The notes: generated from the sequence alone by a model not told the origin. A stretch of 49,912 bases of DNA from Myxococcales bacterium (GCA_016793325.1 JAEUKI010000008.1:1-49912); one strand, 5' to 3'; shown: positions 1 to 9,169, counted from the first letter of the stretch. Made by a program: numbers and translations.

Positions 1-251
1 GCAAGGGAAACTGCTGGGATAACGCCGTCGCCGAGAGCTTCTTCTCCTCCCTAAAAAGCGAACTTCTTCACCGCCATCTCTTCGACGACTGCGCGTCGCT
101 CCGAAGCGCAGTGTTCGAGTACATCGAGGTGTTCTACAACCGCCGACGACTTCACTCTTCGCTCGACTACAAGACCCCAGCCGAGGTCGAACGCGCTTTC
201 GCGCTCGCCAACGCTGCTTGACCAACTGTCAACGCAATCGAGGGAAGCCCA
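1..251 (+). mobile_element. Right end of an IS3-family insertion sequence (truncated by window edge)
   Basis: The window opens inside an IS3-family element. It contains the last 73 codons of the DDE transposase and then the right terminal inverted repeat at 226-251. That 26-bp repeat ends in CA, as IS3 ends do. Its reverse complement matches 24 of 26 bases of the left terminal repeat at 49773-49798 at the other edge of the window. The element extends leftward out of view, so full length and family subgroup cannot be given. Confidence 0.9.
3..221 (+). CDS. IS3-family transposase orfB, C-terminal fragment
   Basis: This is the 3' end of a DDE integrase-type transposase; the start lies outside the window. 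The visible protein has the signature around the third catalytic residue ([16 protein letters not shown], with the catalytic Glu in NAVAES), followed by the usual [18 protein letters not shown] ending of IS3 OrfB. It stops at 219-221, four bases before the terminal repeat, a normal IS3 layout. There is no sign of decay in the visible part. Confidence 0.93.
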   Translation, partial: KGNCWDNAVAESFFSSLKSELLHRHLFDDCASLRSAVFEYIEVFYNRRRLHSSLDYKTPAEVERAFALANAA

Positions 252-283
252 TGGGGGCCGCCCTCCACCCGCTCCAAACACAC

Positions 284-320
284 CCGCGCCCCACGGTCGC
301 CGGTCGACCGTGGGGCGCGG
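284..320 (-). terminator. Hairpin terminator downstream of nrdJ
   Basis: Arms 284-299 and 305-320 form a perfect 16-bp G/C-rich stem with a 5-base loop. It begins 34 bases past the nrdJ stop. On the minus strand the stem is followed by a short, imperfect T-rich stretch (GTGTGTTT). The position and stem strength suit an intrinsic terminator for nrdJ; the weak T tract lowers confidence. Confidence 0.65.
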
Positions 321-354
321 TGCCCACCCGAAGCTCTCCCCCGCTCAGCTCACG

Positions 355-3300
355 TCACGAGCACCCCATCGACGCACCACAATTCAAGCACTTGTAGCAC
401 GCGCCGTTGCGCACGGTGATGTGGCCGCACTGGTCGCACATCGGGGCGTCGCCCATCAGCTTGCCGAGCTCCTTGTTCATCTCTTTGGCCGCGTTGTACG
501 CGCCGTTGCTCGCGCCGTTGACCTTGGGAGCGCTCTTCACCACCGGCGCGGGGCTCGCTGCGGCCACGCTGACGAAGGTGTCCTTCTCCCTGGGCGCCGT
601 GGCCACGAGCGGGAGCTCGGGTTGCACTCCTGGGTCTTGCTCGTCGGACACCGCGTCACCGGCGGTCGACTGCGCGTCCTCCGGCGGAACGTGGGCCAGG
701 TCGTAGCGCTTGAGGTACTCCACGCCGAGCGAGCGGAAGATGTAGTCCACGATCGACGTGGCCATCTTCACGTTGGGGTGGCCCTCGACGTTGCCCTGGG
801 GCTCGAAGCGCGTGAACGTAAACTGATCGACGAACTCCTCGAGCGGAACGCCGTGCTGCAATCCCATCGAGACCGAGATCGCGAAGCAGTTCATCAGCGA
901 GCGGAAGGCAGCGCCCTCCTTGTGCATGTCGATGAAGATCTCGCCGAGCTGCCCGTCGTCGAACTCGCCCGTGCGCAAGAAGACCTTGTGCCCGCCGATG
1001 CGCGCTTCTTGGGTAAACCCACGACGACGCTGCGGGAGCCTGAAGCGAGGCGCCGCCTTCGGTCCGTAGAAGACGCTCTTCGAGAAGAGCGGCCCGTGCT
1101 CGCTGCGCTCTTGCTTCACCGCAGGCGCGGGGGCTGCGGCCACAGGAGCCTCGGCCTTCGCTTCGACAACCGCGGCTTTCTTCTCGTCTTTCTTGTCGCT
1201 CTTCTTGTCGTCGGACGAGGTCGAAGAGAGCGGCTGGCTCATCTTGCAGCCGTCGCGGTAGAGGGCGACGGCCTTGAGGCCCATCTTCCAGCCCTGCATG
1301 TAGATGTCCGAGACATCTTCCACCGTGGCGTCGTTGGGGAGGTTCACGGTCTTGCTGATCGCGCCCGAGAGGAAGGGCTGAACCGCGGCCATCATCTTCA
1401 CGTGCGCCATGGGGGCGAGGAAGCGCTTGCCGTGCTTTCCGCAGCGGTTGGCGCAGTCGAACACCGAGTAGTGCTCTTCGCGAAGGTGCGGCGAGCCCTC
1501 GATCGTCGAGCGGCCCATGATGTGGTCCGTCGCCTCGTCGACCTGCGCCTTCGAGAGCCCGAAGAACTCGAGCAGCGAGAAGCCAGGCTGCTTCATCTGC
1601 TCGTCGCTCACGCCCAGGCGCTTGTAAGCGTCCGCACCAATGACGTGCTTGCCGAACGCTTGCGGCAGCGTGAACGCGCCGCGAAGGCTCGCTTCGACCT
1701 TGGCGATCTCCGCGCTGGTCATGCCCTTCTCGAGCAAGAACTGTCGCGAGCAGTGCGGCGCGCCGACGAACGTGTTCGTCCCGATCACGTACGCGATGAT
1801 CTCGGCCACTTGCGCGGCGCTGTAGCCCAAGCGGACGAGCGCGCGCTCGACCGAGGCGTTGACGATCTTGAAGTAGCCGCCGCCCGCGAGCTTCTTGTAC
1901 TTCACCAGCGAAAAGTCAGGCTCGACGCCCGTCGTGTCGCAGTCCATGAGCAGCCCGATGGTGCCCGTGGGCGCGAGAACGGTCGCCTGCGCGTTGCGGT
2001 AGCCGTGGATCGTTCCGAGCTCGACTGCCTTGTCCCAGTCTTCGCGCGCCGCGGCGGCGAGGTCCTTGGGGCAGTGCTTCGCAGAGATCTGGTAGGACGC
2101 CTCGCGGTGCTTCTTCATCACGCGGAGCATGGGCTCGCGGTTCTTCGCGTAGCCCGCGAAGGGGCCCTGCACCGCGGCCATCTCGGCGGAGACACGGTAC
2201 GCGTGTCCGCACATGATCGACGTGAGCGCTGCGGCGACGGCGCGGCCTTCGTCCGAGTCGTACGAGAGGCCCATGATCATGAGCATCGTTCCGAGGTTGG
2301 CGTAGCCCAAGCCGAGCGGGCGGTAGTCCCACGAGTTTTGCGCGATGCGCTTGGTCGGGTACGACGAGAAGCCCACCAAGATCTCTTGCGCGATGAAGAA
2401 CATGCGCGCCGCGTGGCGGTAGCCCTCGATGTCGAACTCGAGCGACCCGTCCGCCTTCTCCACGAGGAACTTCGTGAGGTTCAAGCTCGCGAGGTTGCAC
2501 GCCGAGTCATCGAGAAACATGTACTCCGAGCACGGGTTGCTCGCGTTGATGCGCGCCGTGTTGGGGCACGTGTGCCAGTCGTTGATCGTCGTGTCGTACT
2601 GGACGCCCGGGTCCGCGCACGCCCACGCCGCCTTCGAGACCTTGCCCCAGAGGTCCTTGGCCTTGAGGGTCTCGATGGTCTCGCCGTTGGTGCGGCTGCG
2701 GGTCTTCCACTCGCCGTCCTTCTCGACCGCGCGCATGAACTCGTCCGTCACGCGGACGGAGTTGTTCGAGTTCTGCCCGGAGACAGTGTGGTAGGCCTCG
2801 CCGTTGAAATCCGAGGGATATCCCGCGGCGATGAGGGCCTGGGCCTTCTTCTCTTCGCGCTGCTTCCACTCGATGAAGTCGACGATCTCGGGGTGGTCCA
2901 TGTCGAGGCAGACCATCTTGGCTGCGCGACGGGTCGTTCCGCCGGACTTGGTGCTGCCCGCGGCGCGATCGAAGACCTCCAAGAAGGACATGAGGCCCGA
3001 GGACGTCCCGCCGCCCGAGAGCTTCTCTTGCTTGCCGCGCAGGGCGCTGAAGTTCGACCCGGTGCCCGAGCCGTACTTGAATAGACGTGCTTCGTTCTTC
3101 ACGAGCTCGAAGATGCTCATGAGGTCGTCGCCGACGGCCTGGATGAAGCACGCCGAGCACTGCGGCCGCTCGTACGCGTCCGCGGTCTCGATCACCTCGT
3201 CGCGCTCGAAGTTGTACGCGAACTGCCCGCCCGAGCCCGAGATTCCGTAGCGCTGGTGCAGCCCGCAGTTGAACCACACGGGCGAGTTGAACGCGCCGTA

Positions 3301-3759
3301 CTGATTCACGAGCAAGAAGCTGAGCTCTTGCTCGAACGACTCGGCCTCGTCGCTCGACGCGAAGTACCCGTGCTTCTCGCCCTCTTCGCGGATCGTGTGC
3401 GCGATGCGGTAGACGACCTGCTTCACGCTCGTCTCGGACTTGTTCTTGTCGCCGAACAAGCCGCTCTTGCGGAAGTACTTGGACACGACGATGTCCGTCG
3501 CGAGCTGCGACCAATCCTTGGGAATCTCCGCGCCGCCCATCCCGAAGACCACGGACCCGTCCGGGTTCTTGATCTCGCTTCCGCGACGCTCGTACTCGAC
3601 CGCGTCGAGCGCGTTCGCCACGCCGCGCGTGTACCGACGCTGGACCTCGAGGCCCTTTCGCTCCGCGCTGCGAGCGGACTTCGTCGCGCGCTCGAGCTTC
3701 GCTCCATCCGATCGGGGCTTGATCCCGTTCTTCTTGCTGACCGACCCGTCGACGCTCAT
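355..3759 (-). CDS. nrdJ: Vitamin B12-dependent (class II) ribonucleoside-diphosphate reductase
   Basis: The enzyme reduces ribonucleotides to deoxyribonucleotides with adenosylcobalamin as radical source, in the cytoplasm and independent of oxygen. The 1134-residue protein has FNSPVWFNCGL near residue 157 and the NPCSE radical-site motif near residue 407. It also has a TSCPD-type region and a Cys-rich C-terminus (CDQCGH...CYKCLNCGASMGC) that probably relays electrons or binds zinc. I chose the ATG at 3759, preceded by GAGGGA. The frame stays open to an ATG at 3957, but that 66-codon stretch is Ser/Thr-rich and only 39 of 66 codons end in G or C, far below the rest of the gene. No B12 riboswitch was recognised upstream. 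This is a housekeeping gene beside the glycan cluster. Confidence 0.95.
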   Translation of the reverse strand: MSVDGSVSKKNGIKPRSDGAKLERATKSARSAERKGLEVQRRYTRGVANALDAVEYERRGSEIKNPDGSVVFGMGGAEIPKDWSQLATDIVVSKYFRKSGLFGDKNKSETSVKQVVYRIAHTIREEGEKHGYFASSDEAESFEQELSFLLVNQYGAFNSPVWFNCGLHQRYGISGSGGQFAYNFERDEVIETADAYERPQCSACFIQAVGDDLMSIFELVKNEARLFKYGSGTGSNFSALRGKQEKLSGGGTSSGLMSFLEVFDRAAGSTKSGGTTRRAAKMVCLDMDHPEIVDFIEWKQREEKKAQALIAAGYPSDFNGEAYHTVSGQNSNNSVRVTDEFMRAVEKDGEWKTRSRTNGETIETLKAKDLWGKVSKAAWACADPGVQYDTTINDWHTCPNTARINASNPCSEYMFLDDSACNLASLNLTKFLVEKADGSLEFDIEGYRHAARMFFIAQEILVGFSSYPTKRIAQNSWDYRPLGLGYANLGTMLMIMGLSYDSDEGRAVAAALTSIMCGHAYRVSAEMAAVQGPFAGYAKNREPMLRVMKKHREASYQISAKHCPKDLAAAAREDWDKAVELGTIHGYRNAQATVLAPTGTIGLLMDCDTTGVEPDFSLVKYKKLAGGGYFKIVNASVERALVRLGYSAAQVAEIIAYVIGTNTFVGAPHCSRQFLLEKGMTSAEIAKVEASLRGAFTLPQAFGKHVIGADAYKRLGVSDEQMKQPGFSLLEFFGLSKAQVDEATDHIMGRSTIEGSPHLREEHYSVFDCANRCGKHGKRFLAPMAHVKMMAAVQPFLSGAISKTVNLPNDATVEDVSDIYMQGWKMGLKAVALYRDGCKMSQPLSSTSSDDKKSDKKDEKKAAVVEAKAEAPVAAAPAPAVKQERSEHGPLFSKSVFYGPKAAPRFRLPQRRRGFTQEARIGGHKVFLRTGEFDDGQLGEIFIDMHKEGAAFRSLMNCFAISVSMGLQHGVPLEEFVDQFTFTRFEPQGNVEGHPNVKMATSIVDYIFRSLGVEYLKRYDLAHVPPEDAQSTAGDAVSDEQDPGVQPELPLVATAPREKDTFVSVAAASPAPVVKSAPKVNGASNGAYNAAKEMNKELGKLMGDAPMCDQCGHITVRNGACYKCLNCGASMGCS

Positions 3760-4330
3760 GCCATTTCCCTCGGTTTGTTCTGCGACTGCCGTGGACCCAA
3801 GGCCTGGGAGGAGCGTTCCCTGCGAGGACGACCGCGAAGAAGTCGCGGAGTTCGTCGGAGTGTCTTTGCCGGAGCTAGTCATTTGACCAGCTACGGTTGT
3901 AGCGCAGGGACCGTCCGCACCACAGGCGGTAGTACCGTCGGCTTCAAGCTGCCCCATTCCCTTGGGGGTCGAGAAGTAACCAACAACGATTTTCCCCTGG
4001 GAATCGTGCGGTCAACTGCGTTTCGTCAACCCACGAAGGACCCAGTAGACAGAGCACCCTGTTCGCGTCTACTCGCGCCTCCGAAACGCTCGTCCCGCGC
4101 TCGAACACCCTGCGGCCGGGCGCTCGCGTGTGTGCCGTGAAACAAGCGATCACGGTCGTGTGCGCGCGATGCGAGCTGAAGAATTCCGGGGCGAATCCAT
4201 GGTGACTCGCGGTCACAGTGCGCTTCACTCGATCGCGGCCGACGCGCGAGGAGATCGCTGCGGGATCGAACGGACGAGTCGTCGTAGGCAACCACAGAGG
4301 GTGACGGCGGTGTGGCAGACTCCAACACGG
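3760..4330. other. Divergent intergenic region between nrdJ and a lipoprotein gene
   Basis: This 571-base spacer separates two divergently transcribed genes and should hold both promoters. I found no convincing -35/-10 pair, no cobalamin box and no small gene. It contains a short dyad at 4202-4216 (GTGAC, five bases, GTCAC) and the open but poorly coding-like extension of nrdJ up to 3957. Confidence 0.5.
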
Positions 4331-5053
4331 ATGCGGCGAACGAACATGCGGCAGCGCGGTAGAGCAGCGAATTGGGCTGCGTTCGGGGTGTTTGGCGTGA
4401 CGGTGGCGATCGCGAGCGGCGCTGGCTGCGGCCCCGCGTCGCGGCGAGACCTCTCGACGATCCCGCAGCGGCAGATCTCGTTCGACGACGAGTGCAACCT
4501 CCAGGCGTACTTCGATCAGCGCAACAACAGCGGGGCGCGGCCGTTTCGCGTGCTCGACGAGACGCAGAACACCACGGAGGTCGCCGTTCCCGATGACAAC
4601 GGCGAGGTGCGAGCGCGTCGCGTCGAGGTGGGCTCGGGCGAATACGAAGTGAGCGATCGCCCCGCGCGAAGGCGCCTGCAGCAGCTCATCGACGAGCAGT
4701 ACGTGCGCGTCCCCGACGTGGGAATCAGCCAGCGCGGAGCGCATATCCGCCTGAAGGTTCGCTGGTGGTTGTCCAACTCGGTCCGTCGCTTGATGCCCAC
4801 GGACAACGTCGAGATCGTCGGGCCGCGAGGCACCGCGACGCTCCCGTTCAACCCGTGCGTCGGCGAGTTTCTCTTCGGCGCAGAGGTCTACGCGATGCGA
4901 CGGAGGTTCATCGACGACACCAACGCGCGCGCCAGCGGGCGCACCACGCCGAGCGAGCTTCGCGTGCTGCAGGGCGAAACGAGCGACGGCGGCGACGCGA
5001 GTTCATCGAGCGACGCGAGCGCTGCGAGCGTGCCGAGCGACGGGGGCGGGTGA
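4331..5053 (+). CDS. Hypothetical secreted protein, possible lipoprotein
   Basis: The protein has 240 residues and no recognised family. It starts with a basic N-terminus and a hydrophobic stretch (AAFGVFGVTVAIASG), followed by Cys33 in a weak lipobox (GAGC, with Gly at -3), so export is likely and lipidation possible. The body is charged and has no catalytic motif I recognise. The tail is a Ser/Asp/Ala/Gly-rich linker (SDGGDASSSSDASAA). I chose the ATG at 4331, just before the signal-like segment; ATG 4346 is an alternative. It stands alone between nrdJ and an inverted-repeat region, and I cannot assign a role. Confidence 0.7.
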   Translation: MRRTNMRQRGRAANWAAFGVFGVTVAIASGAGCGPASRRDLSTIPQRQISFDDECNLQAYFDQRNNSGARPFRVLDETQNTTEVAVPDDNGEVRARRVEVGSGEYEVSDRPARRRLQQLIDEQYVRVPDVGISQRGAHIRLKVRWWLSNSVRRLMPTDNVEIVGPRGTATLPFNPCVGEFLFGAEVYAMRRRFIDDTNARASGRTTPSELRVLQGETSDGGDASSSSDASAASVPSDGGG

Positions 5054-5060
5054 GGGAGAG

Positions 5061-5268
5061 GGCCCCCACCCGGCGCTGCCGCGCGCCCCGCCCCCGCCTG
5101 AACGGCAGGGGCGGAGCTTTGCGGTGAGTCAGCGAAGTTTCAAACAGAACGCGTATCGAGCGACACGAGCATCGACGCTCGTGTTTGGTGATCACTTTCA
5201 CACAATGCAAAGCTCCGCCCCTGCCGTTCAGGCGGGGGCGGGGCGCGCGGCAGCGCCGGGTGGGGGCC
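5061..5268. repeat. Perfect 62-bp inverted repeat with 84-bp centre (MITE-like)
   Basis: Arms 5061-5122 and 5207-5268 are exact reverse complements over 62 bases. The 84-base centre (5123-5206) contains its own short dyad, ACACGAGC / GCTCGTGT, at 5163-5184. The structure starts eight bases after the stop codon of the preceding gene. It could act as a terminator, but the length and perfection of the arms are more like a miniature mobile element or a REP-type repeat. The remaining spacer to 5457 holds a partial third copy of the arm and no gene that I can see. Confidence 0.85.
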
Positions 5269-5303
5269 GCTTTGCCCTCGCGCGGCAGCGCCGGGTGGGG
5301 GCC
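5244..5303. repeat. Direct 25-bp repeat beside the inverted repeat
   Basis: The outer 25 bases of the right arm (5244-5268) are repeated exactly at 5279-5303. Extended to 5308, the second copy also matches the reverse complement of 5056-5085 over 30 bases, which is further than the arm itself matches. The right arm therefore seems to have been partly duplicated. Confidence 0.8.
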
Positions 5304-5457
5304 CTCTCGCGGGCCGCGCTCTCTTCCGCGGGCGGACCGGCTCCGAAACGCTGCCGTGAAATGCTAGACAGCGCTCGCGCAACCAACCCCTGTTCGTGAG
5401 AGTTTTTCCGCGATTGTTCGCGGCGAGCCCTCGCGGTCCAGCGCCAGAGTCCCATCG

Positions 5458-6069
5458 ATGAACGAGCACAGACGAGTCCGCGCCGCCGAGCGCTTTCGCG
5501 GGGCCAGGGTCACGCTGCGCCTCGTCACCCTCGAGGACTGCACCGAGCGCTATGTCTCGTGGCTCGAAGACCCCGAGGTGGCGCAGTACCTCGAGACGCG
5601 CTGGAGCCCACAAAACCTCGCGTCCGTGCGCGACTTCGTGGGCTCGATGGTCGACAGCCCCCACAGCTATCTCTTCGCGATTGTCGAGAACGAGCGCTCG
5701 CTCCACGTGGGAAACATCAAAGTGGGCCCCATCCAGCCGCGCCATCGCTACGCCGACGTGAGCTACTTCATCGGCGAGCGATCCGTGTGGGGCAAGGGCC
5801 TGGCGACCGAGGCCATTCAGCTCGCGACGTTCATCGCGTTCGAGCGGCTCGATTTGCACCGCGTTCAAGCGGGGCTCTACGAGGCCAACGTCGGCAGCGG
5901 ACGCGCCCTCGAGAAGTCTGGCTACACCCTCGAGGGACGGATGAAGAAGCAGCTCTTGGGGCCCCGTGGTTGGGAAGATCATTTGTGGTACGGACTGCTC
6001 CGCGAAGACTGGCGCCGCGAGGTCGTTCCTTCGGTGTCCGTGGATGACTCTGCAACGGTGACGAGGTGA
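5458..6069 (+). CDS. GNAT-family N-acetyltransferase (RimJ/RimL type)
   Basis: This 203-residue protein should transfer an acetyl group from acetyl-CoA to an amine. It follows the RimJ/RimL pattern: an N-terminal LRLVTLEDCTERYVSWLEDPEV segment, a GKGLATEAIQL acetyl-CoA loop near residue 120, and the ANVGSGRALEKSGYTLEGR ending. The stop codon overlaps the ATG of the next gene by one base (TGATG), which suggests translational coupling with the cytidylyltransferase-aminotransferase. That context points to N-acetylation of an amino sugar rather than of ribosomal protein; the substrate is inferred. Confidence 0.85.
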   Translation: MNEHRRVRAAERFRGARVTLRLVTLEDCTERYVSWLEDPEVAQYLETRWSPQNLASVRDFVGSMVDSPHSYLFAIVENERSLHVGNIKVGPIQPRHRYADVSYFIGERSVWGKGLATEAIQLATFIAFERLDLHRVQAGLYEANVGSGRALEKSGYTLEGRMKKQLLGPRGWEDHLWYGLLREDWRREVVPSVSVDDSATVTR

Positions 6070-8123
6070 TGGGTTCGATGACGACGGCGGCGATCATTCA
6101 GGCTCGGATGTCTTCGTCGAGGTTTCCGGGCAAAATGCTCACTCCTCTGCGTGGCGTGCCGCTGATCCTCCACTCGATGCGGCGCGCGAAGCTCGCCAAG
6201 CGCGTCGACGTCGTGATCCTCGCGACCAGCGATCAAGCGGACGACAACCCGCTCGCCGAGCTCGTCGCCCGCGAGGGGTTCGCGGTCCACCGCGGGAGCC
6301 TCGACGATGTCCTCACGCGCTTCGCCGGCGCCGCGCGCGCGGTGAAGGCCGACACCGTCGTGCGGATCACCGGCGATTGTCCCTTGGTCGACCCCGAGGT
6401 GCTCGATCGATTGCTCGCGCAATTCTCCGAGGGATCGTTCGACTACCTGTCCAACGTTTCTCCGCCGACGTACCCCGACGGGCTCGACCTCGAGGTGATG
6501 CGCTACACGGCGCTCGAGCGCGTCGAGCGCGACGCGAAGCCCGGGCACCACCGCGAGCACGTCACGCCGTACTTCCGCGAAAATCCCGGTCTCTTCGTGG
6601 TGGGCAACATGCTCAACCCCGCGGGAGACCAGTCGAAGTACCGCTGGAGCGTCGATCGCAAATCCGATCTCGAGCTCGTCGAGGACCTCCTCGCGGCCTG
6701 CAACACAGCTACCCCGAACCTGGCGCAGCTCGTCGCTGCGGCAGGGGCAAACCCCAACTTGGAGAGTCGCAGCGTGGGACAACGAAACGAAGGTGCCATC
6801 AAGACGTATCTGGCTGATCTCGAGGCCCGCAAGCCGCGGCCCGTGACGGCGAAGTCTGATGAGCTTTGGGCGCGCGCAGAGAAGCTGATCCCCGCGGGAA
6901 CGCAGACGCTCTCGAAGGGACCCACGCAGTTCGTCCGAGGATTTGCTCCGAAATTTCTCTCGCACGGCAAGGGCAGCCACGTGTGGGACGTCGATGGAAA
7001 CGAGTTCATCGATTACCCGCTCGGGCTCGGCCCGGTGTCCCTCGGCCACGGGCACCCCGAAGTCGTCGCGGCGGTCACCAAACAAATGGAGAACGGCACG
7101 GCGTTTACGTGGATGCACCCGCTCGAGGTCGAGCTCGCCGAGCGGATCACCAAGATCGTTCCGTGCGCCGAGCGCGTGCGCTTCGGAAAGAACGGCAGCG
7201 ACGCGACCTCCGCGTGCATCCGCGCAGCCCGCGCCAAGACGGGCCGCAAGCACGTCGCGCGCTGCGGCTACCACGGCTGGCAAGACTGGTCGATCGATCG
7301 CAGCTACGGCATTCGCTCGCGCGGCGTGCCCGAAGACGTGCTCAACCTCACGATCCCCTTCGCGTACAACGACCTCGCCGCGCTCGATAAATTGCTCACC
7401 GAGACGCCCTGCGCCGCGGTGATCCTCGAGCCGATCTCCGTGACGCCGCCCGCGAAGGGCTACCTCGAGGGCGTTCGCGAGCTCGCGACCAAGCACGGCG
7501 CGGTGCTCATCTTCGACGAAGTGATCACGGGCTTTCGTTATGCGCGCGGCGGAGCGCAAGAGTACTTCGGCGTGACGCCGGACCTCTGCAGCATGGGCAA
7601 GGGCGTGGCCAACGGACTGCCGCTGTCCATCGTCGCCGGCAAAGCGGAGTTCATGCAGCCGTTCGACGAGATCTTCTTCTCGTTTACGTTCGGCGGAGAG
7701 ACCGCGTCGCTCGCGGCAGCCATGGCCACGCTCGACGTGATGGAGCGCGAGAACTACTGGGCCCACGTGTGGAAGCAGGGCGGAAAGCTCCAAGCCGCCT
7801 ACCGCGCGTTCGCGAAAGAGTACGGCGTCGAGTCGTTTACCGACTGCGCGGGCATGGCTCCGTGGTCGGTCGTCACGTTCGTCGATCACGCGGGATGGAC
7901 GGGGCTCCAGCTGAAGACCCTGTTCCAACAAGAGATGATCCGGCACGGGATCCTCTTCTCGGGCAGCCAGTTCATCAGCCTCGCGCACTCGGACGAGGAC
8001 ATTCAGCGCACGATCGACGCGTATCGCGAGGCGTTCAAGATGCTGCGATTCGCCCTCGATTGTCAGGGCGTCGACGCGCTCACGCTCGGAAAGCCCATCG
8101 AGCTGGTCTTCCGCCGTGCTTGA
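6069..8123 (+). CDS. Fusion: SpsF-like cytidylyltransferase + class III (GSA-like) aminotransferase
   Basis: The protein has 684 residues. Residues 1-235 match SpsF/CMP-sugar synthetases (IIQARMSSSRFPGK nucleotide loop; VRITGDCPLVDPEV metal-site segment). Residues 255-680 match PLP enzymes of the glutamate-1-semialdehyde aminomutase family: LIFDEVITGFR, then MGKGVANGLP with the likely PLP lysine at 511. In polysaccharide loci the first domain activates acidic sugars as CMP derivatives. The second probably moves an amino group onto a sugar keto or aldehyde carbon, and is unlikely to serve heme synthesis here. It is coupled to the GNAT upstream and overlaps the aldo-keto reductase downstream. 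The domain calls are firm; the shared substrate is inferred. Confidence 0.88.
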   Translation: MGSMTTAAIIQARMSSSRFPGKMLTPLRGVPLILHSMRRAKLAKRVDVVILATSDQADDNPLAELVAREGFAVHRGSLDDVLTRFAGAARAVKADTVVRITGDCPLVDPEVLDRLLAQFSEGSFDYLSNVSPPTYPDGLDLEVMRYTALERVERDAKPGHHREHVTPYFRENPGLFVVGNMLNPAGDQSKYRWSVDRKSDLELVEDLLAACNTATPNLAQLVAAAGANPNLESRSVGQRNEGAIKTYLADLEARKPRPVTAKSDELWARAEKLIPAGTQTLSKGPTQFVRGFAPKFLSHGKGSHVWDVDGNEFIDYPLGLGPVSLGHGHPEVVAAVTKQMENGTAFTWMHPLEVELAERITKIVPCAERVRFGKNGSDATSACIRAARAKTGRKHVARCGYHGWQDWSIDRSYGIRSRGVPEDVLNLTIPFAYNDLAALDKLLTETPCAAVILEPISVTPPAKGYLEGVRELATKHGAVLIFDEVITGFRYARGGAQEYFGVTPDLCSMGKGVANGLPLSIVAGKAEFMQPFDEIFFSFTFGGETASLAAAMATLDVMERENYWAHVWKQGGKLQAAYRAFAKEYGVESFTDCAGMAPWSVVTFVDHAGWTGLQLKTLFQQEMIRHGILFSGSQFISLAHSDEDIQRTIDAYREAFKMLRFALDCQGVDALTLGKPIELVFRRA

Positions 8124-9045
8124 TCCTCACCGCGATCTCAGCGAGCGGCTCGTGTTCGGAACGGCCGCGCTCGGCCTCGACTACGGCCTCGCGCGCTCGG
8201 ACGCCGCGGGCCCGCGCAGCACCATGCCGTCGCTCGATCAAGCGAAGGCCCTCGTGCGTTCGGCGCACGAAGCGGGGATGCGCACGTTCGACACGGCGCC
8301 CGCGTACGGCGAGTCCGAGGCGCGGCTCGGCGCGGCGCTCGAGGGCGTCGACGGGCCGGGCACCGTCGTGTGGACCAAGGTCGGTCGCGTCGAACGGCTC
8401 GATGATTCGCTGGGAGAAACGCTCGAGCGCTCGCTCGAGAGCTCGCTCGCGAAGCTCCATCGCAGCCACGTCGAGCTCTTGCAGTGGCACAACTGGACGG
8501 CGTCCCTCGCCGAGAGCGAGCACTTTCGCGCGGCGTGGCAGCGGCTCGCGAACGACCCTCGCGTCCGCGCGCTCGGCGCCACCACGTACGGCATCGAAGA
8601 CGCTAGGGCCGCGATCGAGAGCGGGCTCTTTCGCGTCGTTCAGGTCGAGTGGAACCTCCTGCGTCCCATCGTCGTTGATTCTGTGGGCGCCCTGGCGAAA
8701 GCGCGCGGCGTGGCGCTCTCGGTGCGCAGCGTGTACTTGCAGGGGGCGCTCACGGACGAGGGGCGCAAGCTCCCGTCGTTGCCGACGCTCGAAGCCGGCG
8801 TTCGGCGCGCTCGCGCGCTCGCGAAGGACAACGGCGTGGGTCTCACCGCGCTCGCCCTGCGCGCGGCGCTCGAGCACGAGCACATCTCGCGCGTGCTCGT
8901 GGGCATCGATCGCGTCGAACAAGTGCGCGAAGCGATCGCGATCGCGAAGGGCCCCGCGCTCGCGCCCGACGCGCGCGGGTCGCTCGCTTCGCTGAGCCTC
9001 GGCGACGACCCCGCGGCCGACCCGCGGACGTGGAAGTTGTCGTAA
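8116..9045 (+). CDS. Aldo/keto reductase
   Basis: This 309-residue protein starts at a GTG that overlaps the end of the preceding gene by eight bases. The AKR catalytic tetrad can be seen: Asp and Tyr in FDTAPAYGESE, Lys in VWTKVGR and His in LLQWHN. It should use NAD(P)H to reduce or oxidise a carbonyl. As the third gene of the GNAT / cytidylyltransferase-aminotransferase set, it probably acts on a sugar intermediate that the aminotransferase makes or uses. Which way it works is not visible from sequence. Confidence 0.88.
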   Translation: MLDPHRDLSERLVFGTAALGLDYGLARSDAAGPRSTMPSLDQAKALVRSAHEAGMRTFDTAPAYGESEARLGAALEGVDGPGTVVWTKVGRVERLDDSLGETLERSLESSLAKLHRSHVELLQWHNWTASLAESEHFRAAWQRLANDPRVRALGATTYGIEDARAAIESGLFRVVQVEWNLLRPIVVDSVGALAKARGVALSVRSVYLQGALTDEGRKLPSLPTLEAGVRRARALAKDNGVGLTALALRAALEHEHISRVLVGIDRVEQVREAIAIAKGPALAPDARGSLASLSLGDDPAADPRTWKLS

Positions 9046-9169
9046 AGCCGCTCGTGGTCTTCGTCTCTGGCGAAGGCGGTGCACGAAACGCCGTGTTCGT
9101 GCGCGCAGAGTGAACGGGTTTCGCGCCGGTTTGCTGTGTTTCTGGCGCGCGTGCGATACACTCCCGACG

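Noticed and set aside
310..3084. A 924-codon open frame on the + strand opposite nrdJ
   Set aside because: The protein is Arg/Val/Leu/His-rich with no motifs, as expected for the antisense of a high-GC gene. nrdJ on the other strand has clear motifs throughout.
3958..4060. Possible B12 riboswitch or sigma-70 promoter upstream of nrdJ
   Set aside because: A TTGACC (minus strand, 4010-4015) can be found, but no acceptable -10 at 16-18 bases, and no B12-box consensus could be recognised.
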